Positions 11,778 to 22,930 of a DNA stretch of 64,000 bases are shown here, in pieces. The notes beneath the pieces were generated by a model. It had not been told where the DNA came from, did not search any database, and was given only the letters and a program-made list of their open reading frames with translations. This DNA is from Theropithecus gelada (Eukaryota; Chordata; Mammalia; Primates; Cercopithecidae), in contig NC_037680.1 in the NCBI RefSeq assembly GCF_003255815.1, positions 8,087,187-8,151,186 on the forward strand, in the 5' to 3' direction. Each line of letters opens with the position of its first letter. The first letter of the stretch is position 1. A program made the position numbers and the translations under genes.

Positions 11778-11930
11778 CAGTGACGCTGTGAGATACATAT
11801 CATTGTCTCCATTTTATACAAGTGGGGAAACCTGAGATCAAAGGAGATAACAGTCTTTTCCCAAGTCAGCAGTAATCTAGGACAGACCAGCTTGCCAGCG
11901 TAACTCCAATGCTACTCTTTCCTTCCTGTT
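11778..11930 (+). mobile_element. MIR fragment
   Basis: Clear MIR order: 'gacgctgtgagatacatatc', 'ctccattttatacaagtggg', 'ggaaacctgagatcaaagg', 'ttcccaagtcagcagtaa' and 'tactctttccttcctg'. This is the best preserved MIR in the window. Confidence 0.8.
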
Positions 11931-12409
11931 ATCCTGTCTCTTCGTGCAACAGGGTTTGAGCGCTGTGGTGGATTCAGTGGACCAGTCCTCTTTGCAGAGA
12001 AATAAGAGGATTCAACTAGCTTTAATATTTTTCTCAGAGAAGGCTGAAACTTCATCTGTAACAAGACTTCGTTTTTCTTGGAAACAGTCTCATTCTACAG
12101 GTCTCCATGTGGCTTGGATAACACTGGAGTCGCCATAGTTCCATAAGGGTTCCGCCATATTAACGCTGCATTATAGCAGCAGAGACCACATGACCACCCT
12201 GGTCCAGTGATAATCATGACTAGGACTTCTGCCAACATAATTAGAAAAAAAAAAAGATGTTTTATTTCCATTAGTGTTTTTAGAGTAGGATGTTAACGTG
12301 GAACTGATAGATTCAAACAAGTAGAGAGTATCTGTCTGAGAAAAAGGTTTTTAAAAAGGAAGCAGAAATAAGAAATAAAGAGTACATTTATCATTATTGG
12401 ATACCTTGG
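11931..12409. other. Unassigned sequence
   Basis: No recognised repeat or gene. It contains a short ORF (11944-12138, +) with no family features. Confidence 0.5.
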
Positions 12410-12745
12410 GTTGTTTGTTTGTTTGTTTGTTTTGAGAAAGAGTCTCAACACCTAAGCCCAGAGATCTCCACTTACTGCAGCCTCAACTTCTTGGGCTCAG
12501 GTGATCGTTCCACCTCAGCCTGCTGCGTAGCTAGGACTACAAGGGCTCACCACCTCACCTAGCTAAGTTTTGTATTTCTTTTTCTGTTTTAAATTTTTGT
12601 AGTGGTTTTGTAGTTTTAAAATTTTGTATGTGGTTTCGACATGTTTCCCAGGCTGGTCTCTAAACTCTTGGGCTCAAGCAATCTGCTTGAGCTCAGCTTC
12701 CCAAAGTGCTGGGATTACAGGCGTGAGTAGTCACTGCCCCTGGCC
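12410..12745 (-). mobile_element. AluJ-like element, antisense
   Basis: A (GTTT)n tail at the left is followed by the reverse complement of both Alu arms, ending with 'cactgcccctggcc' at the right. Many mismatches and an AT-rich middle expansion (about 12570-12630) point to an old AluJ copy. Confidence 0.9.
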
Positions 12746-13366
12746 GATTGTTGATTTATTTTTGCTGGAAGGGTGATATGAGAGTTTAATTTACTTTATT
12801 TTGGGGTCAGTTTATTTCAATTGTGAGTGAATTATTTCATATATTGATACTATATTTTACCTTAAGTATTTCTACCTCCATATCCATATCCTTTATCTAT
12901 TCTATTTCCTACTCGGTTTCTGATATTTTTTTCACTGATTCTTAATTTCTCTTTGTGTCTCTCAGTTTGACTTTAGTATTTTGACTTATTTCTTTCATTC
13001 ATTTTTTCATATATACATTTAAAATTTTTATATAATCACAAGTTTATAAGCTGTCTTTTTTTATGGATTCTGGATTTTTTTTTCTAGAAAAACCCTTTTC
13101 TACTCCAAGATTATAAAATAAATTCCTCCATGTTGTCCTCTAGTTTTGACAGTGTGATATAAAGAACATTATCAAGGTCTAGCATTATTTTATTTTTACT
13201 TGGGTTTCAGTTGTCTGTTTATTAATTCATAGCTTTCTCATTAATTTTAAATGGCAACTTTAATATATTTTATGAAATCTTTACCTGTTTCATATATCTG
13301 TTTGCTGACCCTGTATTAAGATCAACAGTTTTTATTACTATGTGTTTGTAATGTGTTTTAATATAA
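12746..13366 (-). mobile_element. Old L1M/HAL1-like fragment, antisense (probable)
   Basis: T-rich sequence whose words 'atggattctggatttt', 'cttttctactccaagatta' and 'aataaattcctccatgttgt' look like the reverse complement of old L1 ORF2 or HAL1. No frame survives and the limits are uncertain. Confidence 0.4.
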
Positions 13367-13376
13367 ATAGAAATAG

Positions 13377-13690
13377 TAATTTTTTTTTCTTTTTTTTTTT
13401 TTTTTTTGGGATGGAGTCTTGTTCTGTCACCCAGGCTGGAGTGCAATGGCGCAATCTCGGCTCACTGCAACCTCTGCCTCCCAGGTTCAAGCGATTTTCC
13501 TGCCGCAGCCTCCTGAGTAGCTGGGATTACAGGCATGCACCATCATGCTTGGCTAATTTTTTGTGTGTTTTCGTAAAGACGAGGTTTCACCATGTTGGCC
13601 AAGCTGGTCTCAAACTCCTGACCTCAGGTGATCCACCGCACCGGCCTTCCAAAGTGCTGGGATTACATGCGTGAGTCACCGCACCCAGCC
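13377..13690 (-). mobile_element. AluS-like element, antisense
   Basis: A poly-T run with one C leads into a complete antisense Alu ending 'cgcacccagcc'. A perfect 10-bp target-site duplication, 'atagaaatag', flanks it (13367-13376 and 13691-13700). A plus-strand ORF (13342-13674) is only the antisense Alu frame. Confidence 0.97.
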
Positions 13691-13700
13691 ATAGAAATAG

Positions 13701-14440
13701 CATTCTTAATTATCATTTGTATTTATCATTATTTATTATTTCAATTTTTGTAATTATTGGTTATTGGAGGTTTAAAATCAATTTAAGTATCAAAGAAACA
13801 AAACAACCATTATTTTATTAATCATATTAACTACATAGATTAAATTTGAATGAATTAAGATGTTTACACCATTTATTCTTATTGACTAAGAATAATTTAG
13901 GAGTTTTATCTTCATTTGTTAATATGACAGTGCTAAATTGACATACTTAGTTATTCCAGTTACATGATCTCATCATTTTTAAAATAAAAATTTTGCCTCT
14001 TCTTTAACAAAAATGTTTTATACATATAAATACAGATTTCTTGTGTATTTACATTGACTAGTACTTCTAGAAAAAAAGTTAAATAATAGTAATGGTGGCA
14101 ATAGACTTGCTTTATGTTTTCTGAATGTAGTGATAAATTTTCCAGTGTTCTACTATTAAGTGCAACAGTCGTAAACAAGTATCCTATTTTTAAGGTTTTT
14201 TTTCTTCTTATTATTATTATTTTTCTTATTTTTCTTTCTTTTCCTTCCCTTCCTCTTTGGTGCCCGATTCTTGTTAATGATAAAATAGTATCCTTTATGT
14301 TCTTTCTTTCCACTAGGTACCCTTTTGCACAATGTTTTCCTTATTTAATTATTCCTTAGAAGTTTCAGAGACTAAATCTTGAAACAATCCAGTCAGCAAT
14401 GGAATTTTCCTTCATCAGTAATCTTCCAAACATTACTCAT
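13701..14440. other. Unassigned AT-rich sequence
   Basis: No recognised repeat or gene. It has T-rich tracts near 14196-14260. The minus-strand ORF at 13960-14313 is low-complexity (Lys/Ile-rich) and likely chance. Confidence 0.5.
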
Positions 14441-14763
14441 AACCGGCTGGGTGTGGTGGCTCACCCCTGTAATCTCAGCACTTTGGGAGGTTGAGGCAGG
14501 TAGATCACAAGGTCAAGAGATCAGGACCATCCTGGTCAACATGGTGAAACCCTATTTCTACTAAAATACAAAAATTAGCTGGGCATGGTGGTGCACACCT
14601 GTGGTCCCAGCTGCTCAGGAGGCTGAGGTAGGAGAATCACTTGAAACCGGGAGGCAGAAGTTGCAGTGAGCTGAGATTGCACCACTGCACTCCAGCTTGG
14701 TGACAGACTGAGACTCCATCTCAACAACAACAAAAAAAAAAAAAAGAAAGAGAGAAAAAAAAG
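14441..14763 (+). mobile_element. AluS-like element
   Basis: Complete two-arm Alu in sense, with a CAA-interrupted then A/G-rich tail. The target-site duplication 'attactcat' lies at 14432-14440 and 14764-14772. Confidence 0.97.
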
Positions 14764-14772
14764 ATTACTCAT

Positions 14773-15084
14773 TGCCAAGATGGCACCAGCCTATTCACCA
14801 TGTGGGGCAATAACTCAAGGTAAGACATCAGAACAAGCCATGTAGACCAGCACCTCCTCGTTGCTCTTACATGCCCCTCCTACTGTGTCTCCCCTTTTTA
14901 AGTACCTACGCTCAAACCAGAACTCTGAAATGGTTTAAGACAGGAGCCTAGACCATTCCCCCACTGCTAGCTTTGGTAAGTAAAATCTCTTTCCTTTCAT
15001 GGTGCTTCATCTTTGTCATTGACATTGCAGGCGCTGAGCAGCAGAGCCTGTGCTTGGTAACACAGTGGAAACATGCATCAATTA
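14773..15084. other. Unassigned sequence
   Basis: No clear repeat or gene up to the MADE1 element. Confidence 0.5.
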
Positions 15085-15161
15085 TTAGGTTGGCAAAAAA
15101 GTTAATGTGGTTTTTGCCATTATTTTTGTGACAAAACACAATCACGTTTGCATCAGTCTAA
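15085..15161. mobile_element. MADE1 miniature mariner element (diverged)
   Basis: The left end is 'ttaggttggcaaaaaag' and the right end is 'gcatcagtctaa', which are imperfect inverted repeats of the Hsmar1/MADE1 type. The interior has 'ggtttttgccatta'. It is 77 bp long against the usual 80. TA dinucleotides on both sides (15083-15084, 15162-15163) fit mariner target duplication. MADE1 copies fold into hairpins and seeded the primate miR-548 family. No expression can be inferred here. Confidence 0.9.
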
Positions 15162-15300
15162 TACTATTTTATTTAAAGTTAAGCGATTATAATAAAAAAA
15201 TTTTCAACCCCATTAGAAAGTAGGCAAAGGACATGAACAGACACTTTTCAAAGGAAGACATACATGTGGCCAACAAGCACATGAAAAAAAGCTCAATATC

Positions 15301-15554
15301 TTGGGAGGCAGAGGTGGGCATATCATAAGGTCAGGAGTTCAAAACCTGCCCAGTCAACATGGCAAAACCTCGTCTCTACTAAAAATACAAAAATTAGCCG
15401 GGCATGGTAGCATGTGCCTGTAATCCCAGCTACTCTGGAGGCTGAGGCAGGAGAATCATTTGAACCTGGGAAGTGGAGGTTGCAGTGAGCAGAGATCGCA
15501 CCACTGTACTCTAGCCTGGGTGACAGAGTGAGACTCTGTCTCAAAAAAAAAAAA
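15301..15554 (+). mobile_element. 5'-truncated AluS-like element in L1
   Basis: Starts inside the Alu left arm ('ttgggaggcagaggtggg') and ends with a pure A tail. A perfect 14-bp target duplication, 'aaaagctcaatatc', lies at 15287-15300 and 15555-15568. It inserted into the L1 that surrounds it. Confidence 0.97.
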
Positions 15555-15649
15555 AAAAGCTCAATATCATTAATCATTAGAAAAATGCAAATCAAAATCG
15601 CAATGAGGTACCATCTCACACTGGTGAGACTGGGTATTATTAGAAAGGC

Positions 15650-15943
15650 AAGACCATACACAGTGACTGATGCCTATAACCCCAGCACCTTGGGAGGCCA
15701 AGACAAGCACATCTATTGAGCTGAGGAGTTCAAGACCAGCCTAGGCAACATAAAGAAACCACCCCATCTCTTCCAAAAATACAAAATAAGCCAGGTGTGG
15801 TGGCATACGCTGGTAGACCCAGCTACTTGAAAGGCTGAGATGGGAGGATCAGTTGGGTCTGGCAGTTTGAGGCTGCAGTGAGCCAATATTACACTGCTGC
15901 ACTCCAGCCTGAGCAACAGAGCAAGACCCTGTCTCGAAAAAAA
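15650..15943 (+). mobile_element. AluJ-like element in L1
   Basis: Full-length but strongly diverged two-arm Alu. The start is degenerate ('cacagtgactgatgcctata') and the end is 'ccctgtctcgaaaaaaa'. It splits the L1 ORF2 sequence between 'attagaaaggcaag' and 'aataaatgttggcaagg'. Confidence 0.93.
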
Positions 15944-16610
15944 CAGTCAATTAATAAATGTTGGCAAGGTTATGGAGAAAAGAGAACATTCATACACTTT
16001 TTATGGGAGTGTAAATTAGTTCAACTATTATGGAAGACAGTCTGGTGATTTCTCAAAGAGCTAAAAGCAGAACTACCATTCAATATATCTCTGGGTATAC
16101 CCAGAGGAATATCAATCATTCTACCATAAAGACACATGCACGTGAACATTCATCGCAGCACTATTCATAATAGCAAAGACATTAAATGAACCTAAATGCC
16201 AATCAATGACAAACTGGAGAAAACATTGTGGCACATATACACCATGGAACACTATGTGGCCACAAAAAAAGAATGAGATCATGTCTTTTGCAGGAGCATG
16301 GATGGAGCTGGAAGCCATTATCCTCAGCAAAGCAGGAACAGAAACCCAAACATCACATGTTCTTACTTATAAGTTGGAACTAAATGATGAAAACTCATGA
16401 ACACAAAGAAGGGAAGAAAAGACACTAGGATCTCCCTGAGGCTGGACACTGGGAGAAGGGAGAGGAGCAGAAAAGGTAACTATTTAGTACTGAGCTTGAT
16501 ACCTGGGTGATGAAATAATCTGTACCACAGACAACCGCGACACAAGTTAACCTATGTAACAAACTTTCACATGTACCCTGACCCTAAAATAAAAGTTGAA
16601 AAAAATATTT

Positions 16611-17109
16611 TTCAACATGCCTTTCGACCATCAATCTAGCTTTGCTATGTTTTTTAGTAGTTATATGTATACGTTTTGTTAGTGTATGTCTTATAATGTA
16701 ATAGTTTATATGCACATATTTCTTCATATTAAATCTTCTTTTTTCTAGTCTTCTACTGCATTTCCTAATTATTTTCTTGTTTTTTAGTTCATTTTATGTG
16801 ACACTTTAAAATCAATATGTTGAAATTAGTTTTCTTTCTTTGTACTAATATGTCTGCTATTGATATCAAAGACATGTTTGATTTTTAAAATATTTTAGAA
16901 CATTTTCTTTGCTTTCAGTGCTCTTAACCAGTTTAAACAGCAACAACGTGATCAATCCCCTGAAATATTCATAAAACTTACCTGTAAAAACCTCTGGTTT
17001 GTGGCCTTTTGCCCAATATTAGAGATGCAGTAATGAGGAGGAGGTAGTTTTCTTTTTGAACATGTTTGTCTCAGGCAACTGATCTGTTTATGTTTTCTGT
17101 TACTGCATC
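16611..17109. other. Unassigned AT-rich sequence
   Basis: No clear gene or repeat. It may be the decayed edge of the antisense L1 remnant to its right. Confidence 0.4.
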
Positions 17110-17450
17110 TGTTAAATTTAGCAATTTGCATTTTCCTGCAATCTCATCTATTGTATTCAGCTTTTGAATTGATCTGAAGAAAGTGGTGAATTGTTGAATT
17201 TTTTAATTTCCTTTGTATCTTTGGCTCTTTTTCATTTCCTCTCTCATCTTTTGTTTCTGTGCTTTCTTCCTTATCTTCTCCTGATTAGTCTAGATTTTAT
17301 TGTTTTCAAATAGAACACAATTTGATTTACATTATTAATATCTTTTTTTAAAATATGGTGTGGTCTTTTTAAAATTAATTCTATTATTTCACTTTCTTTA
17401 CACTTTACGATTTATTTTTCAAAAATTTTAAATTTAATGCTTAAATTATT
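17110..17450 (-). mobile_element. Old L1M ORF2 fragment, antisense (probable)
   Basis: T-rich words such as 'ctctctcatcttttgtttc', 'cttcctta', 'tcctgattagtctag' and 'ttgttttcaaatagaac' mirror the antisense of the L1 ORF2 region ahead of the reverse-transcriptase core. Limits and subfamily are unclear. Confidence 0.45.
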
Positions 17451-17462
17451 TACTCTTTTTCT

Positions 17463-17530
17463 TCAAGCTGTCTCTCCCTCTCTCCCTCCCTTCCTCCTCT
17501 CTCTCTCTCATTCCCTTCATTTTCTTCTGG
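17463..17530. repeat. CT-rich (CTCC/TCTC) low-complexity tract
   Basis: Dense 'ctctccctccc' and 'ctctctctctct' units. It is the cause of the Glu/Arg-rich antisense ORF across this point. Confidence 0.9.
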
Positions 17531-18931
17531 TCTGCTTGTTTTGAAATTTTTGCTGCCTTTATGGTATGATAGTTTTATGTCAAAATGAAAAAAGTCACAC
17601 AATTCTGAAATAGCACTCTTAAAGTGACATCTTTCACATGCTAAACTGCCATAATTCACATACTCATATTTCATGCACCTTAAATAAGTATATATACTGT
17701 ATACATAAGTATAAAATGAGTTCTTCTTACCAAGGATCAAGAAAGCCTCACACAGCATATTCAATCAATGGTTGAAAATGGTTAATGTTTAATTAATTTA
17801 AATGAAGCCTGCATATTCAAAACATTAAGCTCTAATTCTAGCTTTTTTTTTTCTTATTTTATGAACAAAACAATCTCATACCTTGGTGAAAAATTACCAT
17901 TTTAACACAGAAGATAACCATCCTAAATAATAGAATACTGGAAAGAGAAAGAGAGAAGTAACTATGCTTTCTATCATTTTGTATTTTCCTGTCATCAAAC
18001 TAACATGTTTCAGTTTTATCTCTCTTCTGGTTAGAGAATTGTTCACAGTGAAAACAGGCAATGCGCATGGGTATTTATTTCTTAAAGATATGCAAAACTA
18101 AAATTATCATTCCTTTTGGAATGATGAGAACAATAGTAAAACTAAAAATAAGTGAAATCTCATGACACAGTTTTGAAGAAGGATTTCTTATTCTGAAGTT
18201 AAACAGAGAAGAGGAAGTAGTAGGTTGTTGGTCTTCAATTAACTCTCTATTCATTCATGTGGGATGGCACAGAAAATATTTCCTAGGTTTTGCCTAACAT
18301 TGCAGAACACGTCAACAATAGAAATAATTGTATGCACAGATAGATGAAAAAATATAATCTTCTTAGATTCAGTTTTTGGTTACTAGGAAGGCCATTTGTA
18401 CATTTCTTATTTATTCAATTTCCTGGGCCATTTTTCAGGCTTGATGCAATTCCCTATGTTAAATTTTCTACCTAGCTTGTGAGGGTGTTAAAACTTTCTC
18501 TGTTCATATATTTAATCACTCACATTTTAGACGTACTTGGGCATACATTTCTACCCAACAAGTCTCAGATACAATTTCAACTTTATTTCCCAAGGGTTCT
18601 CTCCCTCGATTTCTCCCTAAAGGAAAAGACAGAATAAAGGATGGGCATATTCCTCAATTATGTGTATATCTATTTTAACAAGTCAGTGAGATAGTATAAA
18701 TGATCTGTCAACTGTTACTTGCAGTCCCTACCCACACTTAGTTTCCCCATCTTGTAAAATTTGCTCAGCTTGTGAATATTCTAATAGTTTGACATGTCAT
18801 TATAAGGGTGATCAGTTAATATTCAAATGGGGATGCTTTCGTGAATAAAAAGAATTTTTATTGATATTTATGTTGGGACTATAACAAAACGTAGCTCCAT
18901 ACATTTTGTTACTTCTTATCAGTCAAAGAAA
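17531..18931. other. Unassigned AT-rich sequence
   Basis: No family or gene recognised across about 1.4 kb. No long ORF. Confidence 0.5.
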
Positions 18932-19273
18932 TACTATGGTTTGAATGCTTTTGTCTCCTCCAAAATTCATACGTTTGAAATGTAATCACCAATTCAACAG
19001 TGTTGACAGGTGGGACCTGATGGGAGGTGTTTAGATCACAAAACCTCTGCCCTCATCAATGGATTAACACCATTATAACAAGAGCCTGTGAAAGGTTTGC
19101 TCTCTTGCAACTCTGCCTTCCACCATGTTAAGATGCAGCAAAAAGGTCCTCATCAAATGCTGACACTTTGATCTTAGACTTTCCAGTCGCCAGAACAGTG
19201 GCAAATACATTTCTGTTCTTCATCAATTACCTCGTCTAGTTATTTTGTTATAGCTGCACAAATGGATTAAGAC
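18932..19273 (+). mobile_element. MLT1-like MaLR LTR
   Basis: Starts 'tactatggtttgaatgc', continues with 'caaaattcatacgtttgaaa', 'gggacctgatgggaggtg' and 'ccttccaccatgttaag', and ends 'gttatagctgcacaaatgg'. This is the standard order of an MLT1 LTR. It is a solo copy. Confidence 0.85.
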
Positions 19274-19385
19274 CGGGACATACACTGGTATCAGTGGTTT
19301 GCCAAGTTTTGTATGCATCAGAATCATTTGCAAACTTTGGTAAAAGATTGCTAGACTACACCAGCAAAGCTTCTGGTTCTGTATG

Positions 19386-19834
19386 TGTGGTGGGTTAAAT
19401 GGAATTTAACCCTCCAAAAATTCATATTCACTCCAAACCTCAGCATGTTAGAATCTTTGCAAGTGTAATTAAATTAAGACCTTCAAGATGATGTCATCCT
19501 GAATTAGGGTGGGCCGCAAATCTAATGACTGGTGTCCTCATTAGAGAAAGAAAGGGGAATACTTGAGATATGAAAACAGAAGAGAAACACACAGAAGAAA
19601 GCCATGTAAAGACAAAGCATTGATTGTAGTGATGTGTTTGCAAGCCAAGGAGTGCAGAAAAAAAAAAAAAAAAAAAAAAAATGCCAGTAACCACCAGAAG
19701 CTAGGAGAAGGGCATCGGAAATTTTCTCCTTCAGAGGCTTCAGAACAAAGACTCCTGCTGATACCTTAATTTTGGACTTCTAGCTTCCTCTGTGTTTGTG
19801 GTAATTAGTTATGGCAGATCAAGGAAACTAACAC
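19386..19834 (+). mobile_element. Second MLT1-like LTR, broken by a poly(A) run
   Basis: The order 'tgtggtgggttaaatgg', 'caaaaattcatattcac', 'gatgatgtcatcctgaatt', 'gggtgggccgcaaatct', 'ttttggacttctagcttcc' and 'aactaacaca' fits a longer MLT1-type LTR. Near position 19658 it is interrupted by 24 consecutive A. The family word 'aatgccag' appears on both sides in imperfect form. Confidence 0.75.
19658..19681 (+). repeat. Pure (A)24 run inside an LTR
   Basis: Twenty-four A with no interruptions. 'gagtgcag' lies directly before it and 'tgccag' directly after it, which resembles a poor target duplication. Either slippage or a retrotransposed tail with almost no body could explain it. Confidence 0.85.
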
Positions 19835-19879
19835 ACTGGGTCGGCAATGAGGTCAAAGAATTTACATTTCTTTTTTGTA

Positions 19880-20109
19880 GTCTTTTTTTTTTTTTATTTT
19901 TCATTTTTTTGAGACAGGGTCTCACATTGTCACCCAGACTGGAGTGCAGTGGTGCCATCTCAGCTCACTGCAGCCTCAACCTCCTGCGTTCAAATGATCC
20001 TCCTGCCTCAGCCCCCCAAGTAGTTGGGACTACAGGCATGTGCCACCACGCCCAGCTAATTTTGTATTGTTTTACAGAGATGGGCTTTCACCATGTTGCC
20101 CAGGCTTGT
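19880..20109 (-). mobile_element. AluJ/S element, antisense, 5'-truncated
   Basis: Poly-T, then antisense right and left arms up to 'accatgttgcccaggctt', where Alu sequence stops about 60 bp short of the usual end. The forward ORF over it (19792-20175) is the common antisense-Alu frame. Confidence 0.93.
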
Positions 20110-21724
20110 GTCATCCCTCCCCTGGTCCCAGGCAGCTCAGCACAGAGAAAGAGACTTTTCTTTGGGAAAAAATAAGGGAGGAGACCAGAAATCTCTGCCT
20201 GGTAATTCAGAGATTTCTGCCAGATCTCATCCACCAAGAGGTACCACCAAGGCAGTACCTCTACAGGTCTGTGAGAGTCACAGTGTTACTGGGATTGGGA
20301 TGACACAAATGCAGATATGGCTTCAGTGACCAAAATCTTAGATAACACCAAAGAGCCTTTGAATACCTGGAAAGCTTTTCTAAGAAAGATGAGTGGAAAC
20401 TATCCTACATTGCAAAGACTACAATAAATATGTGTATCTTCAATGCCCAGACACTGATGAACATCCACAAGCATCAAGACCATCCAGGAAACCACGAAAT
20501 CACAAATGGAACTAAATAAGGCAGAAAGGACCAATCCTAAAGAGACAGAAACATGTCACCTTTCAGAAAGAGAATTCAAAATAGGTGTTTTGAGGAAACT
20601 CAAATTCAAGATAATACAGAGAATGAATTCATAATTCTATCAGATAAATTTAACAAAGAAATTGAAATAATTAGAAAAACATCAAGCAGAAATTCTGAAA
20701 TTTAAAAATGCAACTGACATACTGAAGAATGCATCAGAGTCTCATAATAAGATAGTTGATCAAGCAGAATAAAGAATCAGGAGGCTTAAAGACAGGCTAT
20801 TTGAAAATACACAGTCAGAGGAAATAGAAGAAAAAGTATAAAAAAGAATGAAGCACACCTACAAAATAGAAGATTGTCCTATATGGGTAAATCTAAGGGT
20901 CACTGGTCTTAAAGAGGAGGTAAACAAAGAGATAGGAGTAGAAAGTTTATTTAAGAAGGTAATGTCAGAAAACTTCCCAAATCTTGAGAAATATATCAAT
21001 ATTTAAGAAAAAGAAGGTTATAGAACTCCAAGCAGATTTAACCCAAAGAAGGCTACCTCAAAGAATTTAATAATCAAACTCCCAGAGGTCAAAGATAAAG
21101 AAAGAATCCTAAAAGCAGCAAGAGAAAAGAAAGAAAGAACATAGTATGGAAGTCCAATAAGTGTGACAGCAGACTTTTCAGCAGAAACCTTATAGGTAGA
21201 ACTGCCACGATGTATTTAAAGAGCTGAAGTGAAAAATGTTTTCCCTAGAATAGTATATCCAGTGAAAATACTGCTCAAACATGAATGAGAAATAAAGACT
21301 TTCCCAGAAAAATAAAGCCTGAAGGATTTCATCAACATCAGATCTGTCCTAACAAAAATGCTAAAGGGAATTCTTACATTTCAAAAAAAAAAAAAAATGA
21401 ATGTTCTTGAACAGTAAGAAACATCTGAAAGTATAAAACTCACTGGTAATAGTAAGAATACAGAAAAACAAAGAATATCATAACTCTGTAATTGTGGTGT
21501 GTAAACTACTATCTTAGATAGAAAGATGAAAAGATGAAGTGATCAAGAATAATTACTGCCACTTTCCAAGACATAGAGAGTATAATGAGATATAAATAGA
21601 AACAACAAAAATTAAGAAGAGGGGGGACAAAGTTAAAATAGAGAGTTGTTATTAGTTTTGTCTTTGATGGTTTGTTTGAACATGTAATCAATGTTAAGGT
21701 GTCATCAGTTTAAAATATGGTGTT

Positions 21725-22113
21725 ACATCAATGATAGACTGGATAAAGAAAATGTGGTATATATACACCATGAAATACTATGCAGCCATAAAAAGGAATG
21801 AGATCATGTACTTTGCAGGGACATGGATGAAGCTGGAAGCCATCATCCTCAGGAAACTAACACAGAACAGAAAACCAAACACCGCATATTCTCACTCCTA
21901 AGTGGGAGTTGAACAAGGAGAATACATGGACACATGGATGGAAACAACACACATCAGGGCCTGTTGGGCATGGGAAGTAAGGGGAGGGAACTTAGAAGAT
22001 GGGTCAAGAGATGCAGCAAACCACCATGGCACACCTGTGTAACAAACCTGCACCTTTTACACATGTATCCTGAAACTTAAAGTAGAATAAAAAAAAATTA
22101 AAATAAATAAATA
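21725..22113 (+). mobile_element. Truncated L1 3' end inside older L1
   Basis: Begins 'acatcaatgatagactgg' and ends with 'catgtatcctgaaactta' plus an A/T-rich (AAAT) tail. The host L1 motif near the break is present on both sides as 'aaaatatggtgtt' and 'aaatactgggtt', an imperfect target duplication. Confidence 0.9.
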
Positions 22114-22520
22114 AAATACTGGGTTATAAGATATTATTTATAACCCTCATGGTAACCTCAAATCTAAAAACATACAACAGATATTTTTTTAAGCAGAAAA
22201 TTAAAACATACTACCAGAGAAAATCATCTTCAGTAAGAGGAAGACAGGAGGGAAGGTGAGAAGAAAGAGAAGATAACAAAAGAACCAGAAAAAAACAAAA
22301 TGGAAGGAATAAGTCCTTCCTTAATAATACTGGATGTAAATGAATTACACTCTCCAATCAAAAGACATGAAGTGACTGAATAGATTTAAAAAAAAAAAAA
22401 AATAGACCCAAAGATCTGTTGCCCACAAGAAACACTTCACCTATAAAGATACATAGAATGAAAAAGAAAAGGATGGAAAAAGTATTACATTCAAATGAAT
22501 ACCAAAAAGAGCAGTGGTAG

Positions 22521-22930
22521 TGTATTAGGGCATTCTGAAATTACTATAAAGAAAAAGCTGAGAATGAGTAATTCATAAGAAAAAAGACTTAATTGGCTCA
22601 CAGTTCTACAGGCTATGGCAGGAAGCATGGCAGTCTCTACTTCTGTGGAGGATTCAGGTAGCTTCTACTCATGATGGAAGGCAAAGCAGGAGCAGGAACT
22701 TCAAATAGAGAAAGCAGAAGCAAGAGGGAGCAAGTGGTAGGGATATGCCACACAAACACTTTTAAATGACCAGATCCTGTGAGAACTCATTCACTATTGT
22801 AAAAATAGCACCAAGTCATGAGGGATCTGCCTCCATGATCCAAATGCCTCTCTCAACGGACTCTACTTCCAGCACTGGGATTACAATTCAATATGAGATT
22901 TGGGCAGGGAAAAATATCCAAACTCTCTTA
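22521..22930 (-). repeat. 3' LTR of the MaLR provirus
   Basis: Antisense MST-type LTR. It contains 'acagttctacaggctatgg', 'tactcatgatggaaggc' and 'caatatgagatttgggcag'. It is the element's 3' LTR because the element lies on the minus strand. Its inner end at about 22930 is eroded. Confidence 0.85.

Larger units (their letters stand above)
15190..16610 (+). mobile_element. L1 (L1PB/L1MA-age) 3' part, split by two Alus
   Basis: ORF2 C-terminal sequence ('aaggacatgaacagacact') begins near 15228. It continues after the Alu at 15301-15554, again after the Alu at 15650-15943, and ends with L1 3' UTR words ('cacatgtaccctgaccctaa') and a short A-rich tail near 16606. The coding frames are broken. 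Age is judged from its divergence and from the older Alus it hosts. Confidence 0.9.

Noticed and set aside
13342..13674. Plus-strand ORF of 110 codons with a protein-like second half
   Set aside because: The second half is the well-known antisense Alu frame. The same applies to 19792-20175, to 15323-15661 on the minus strand and to 44174-44404 on the minus strand.
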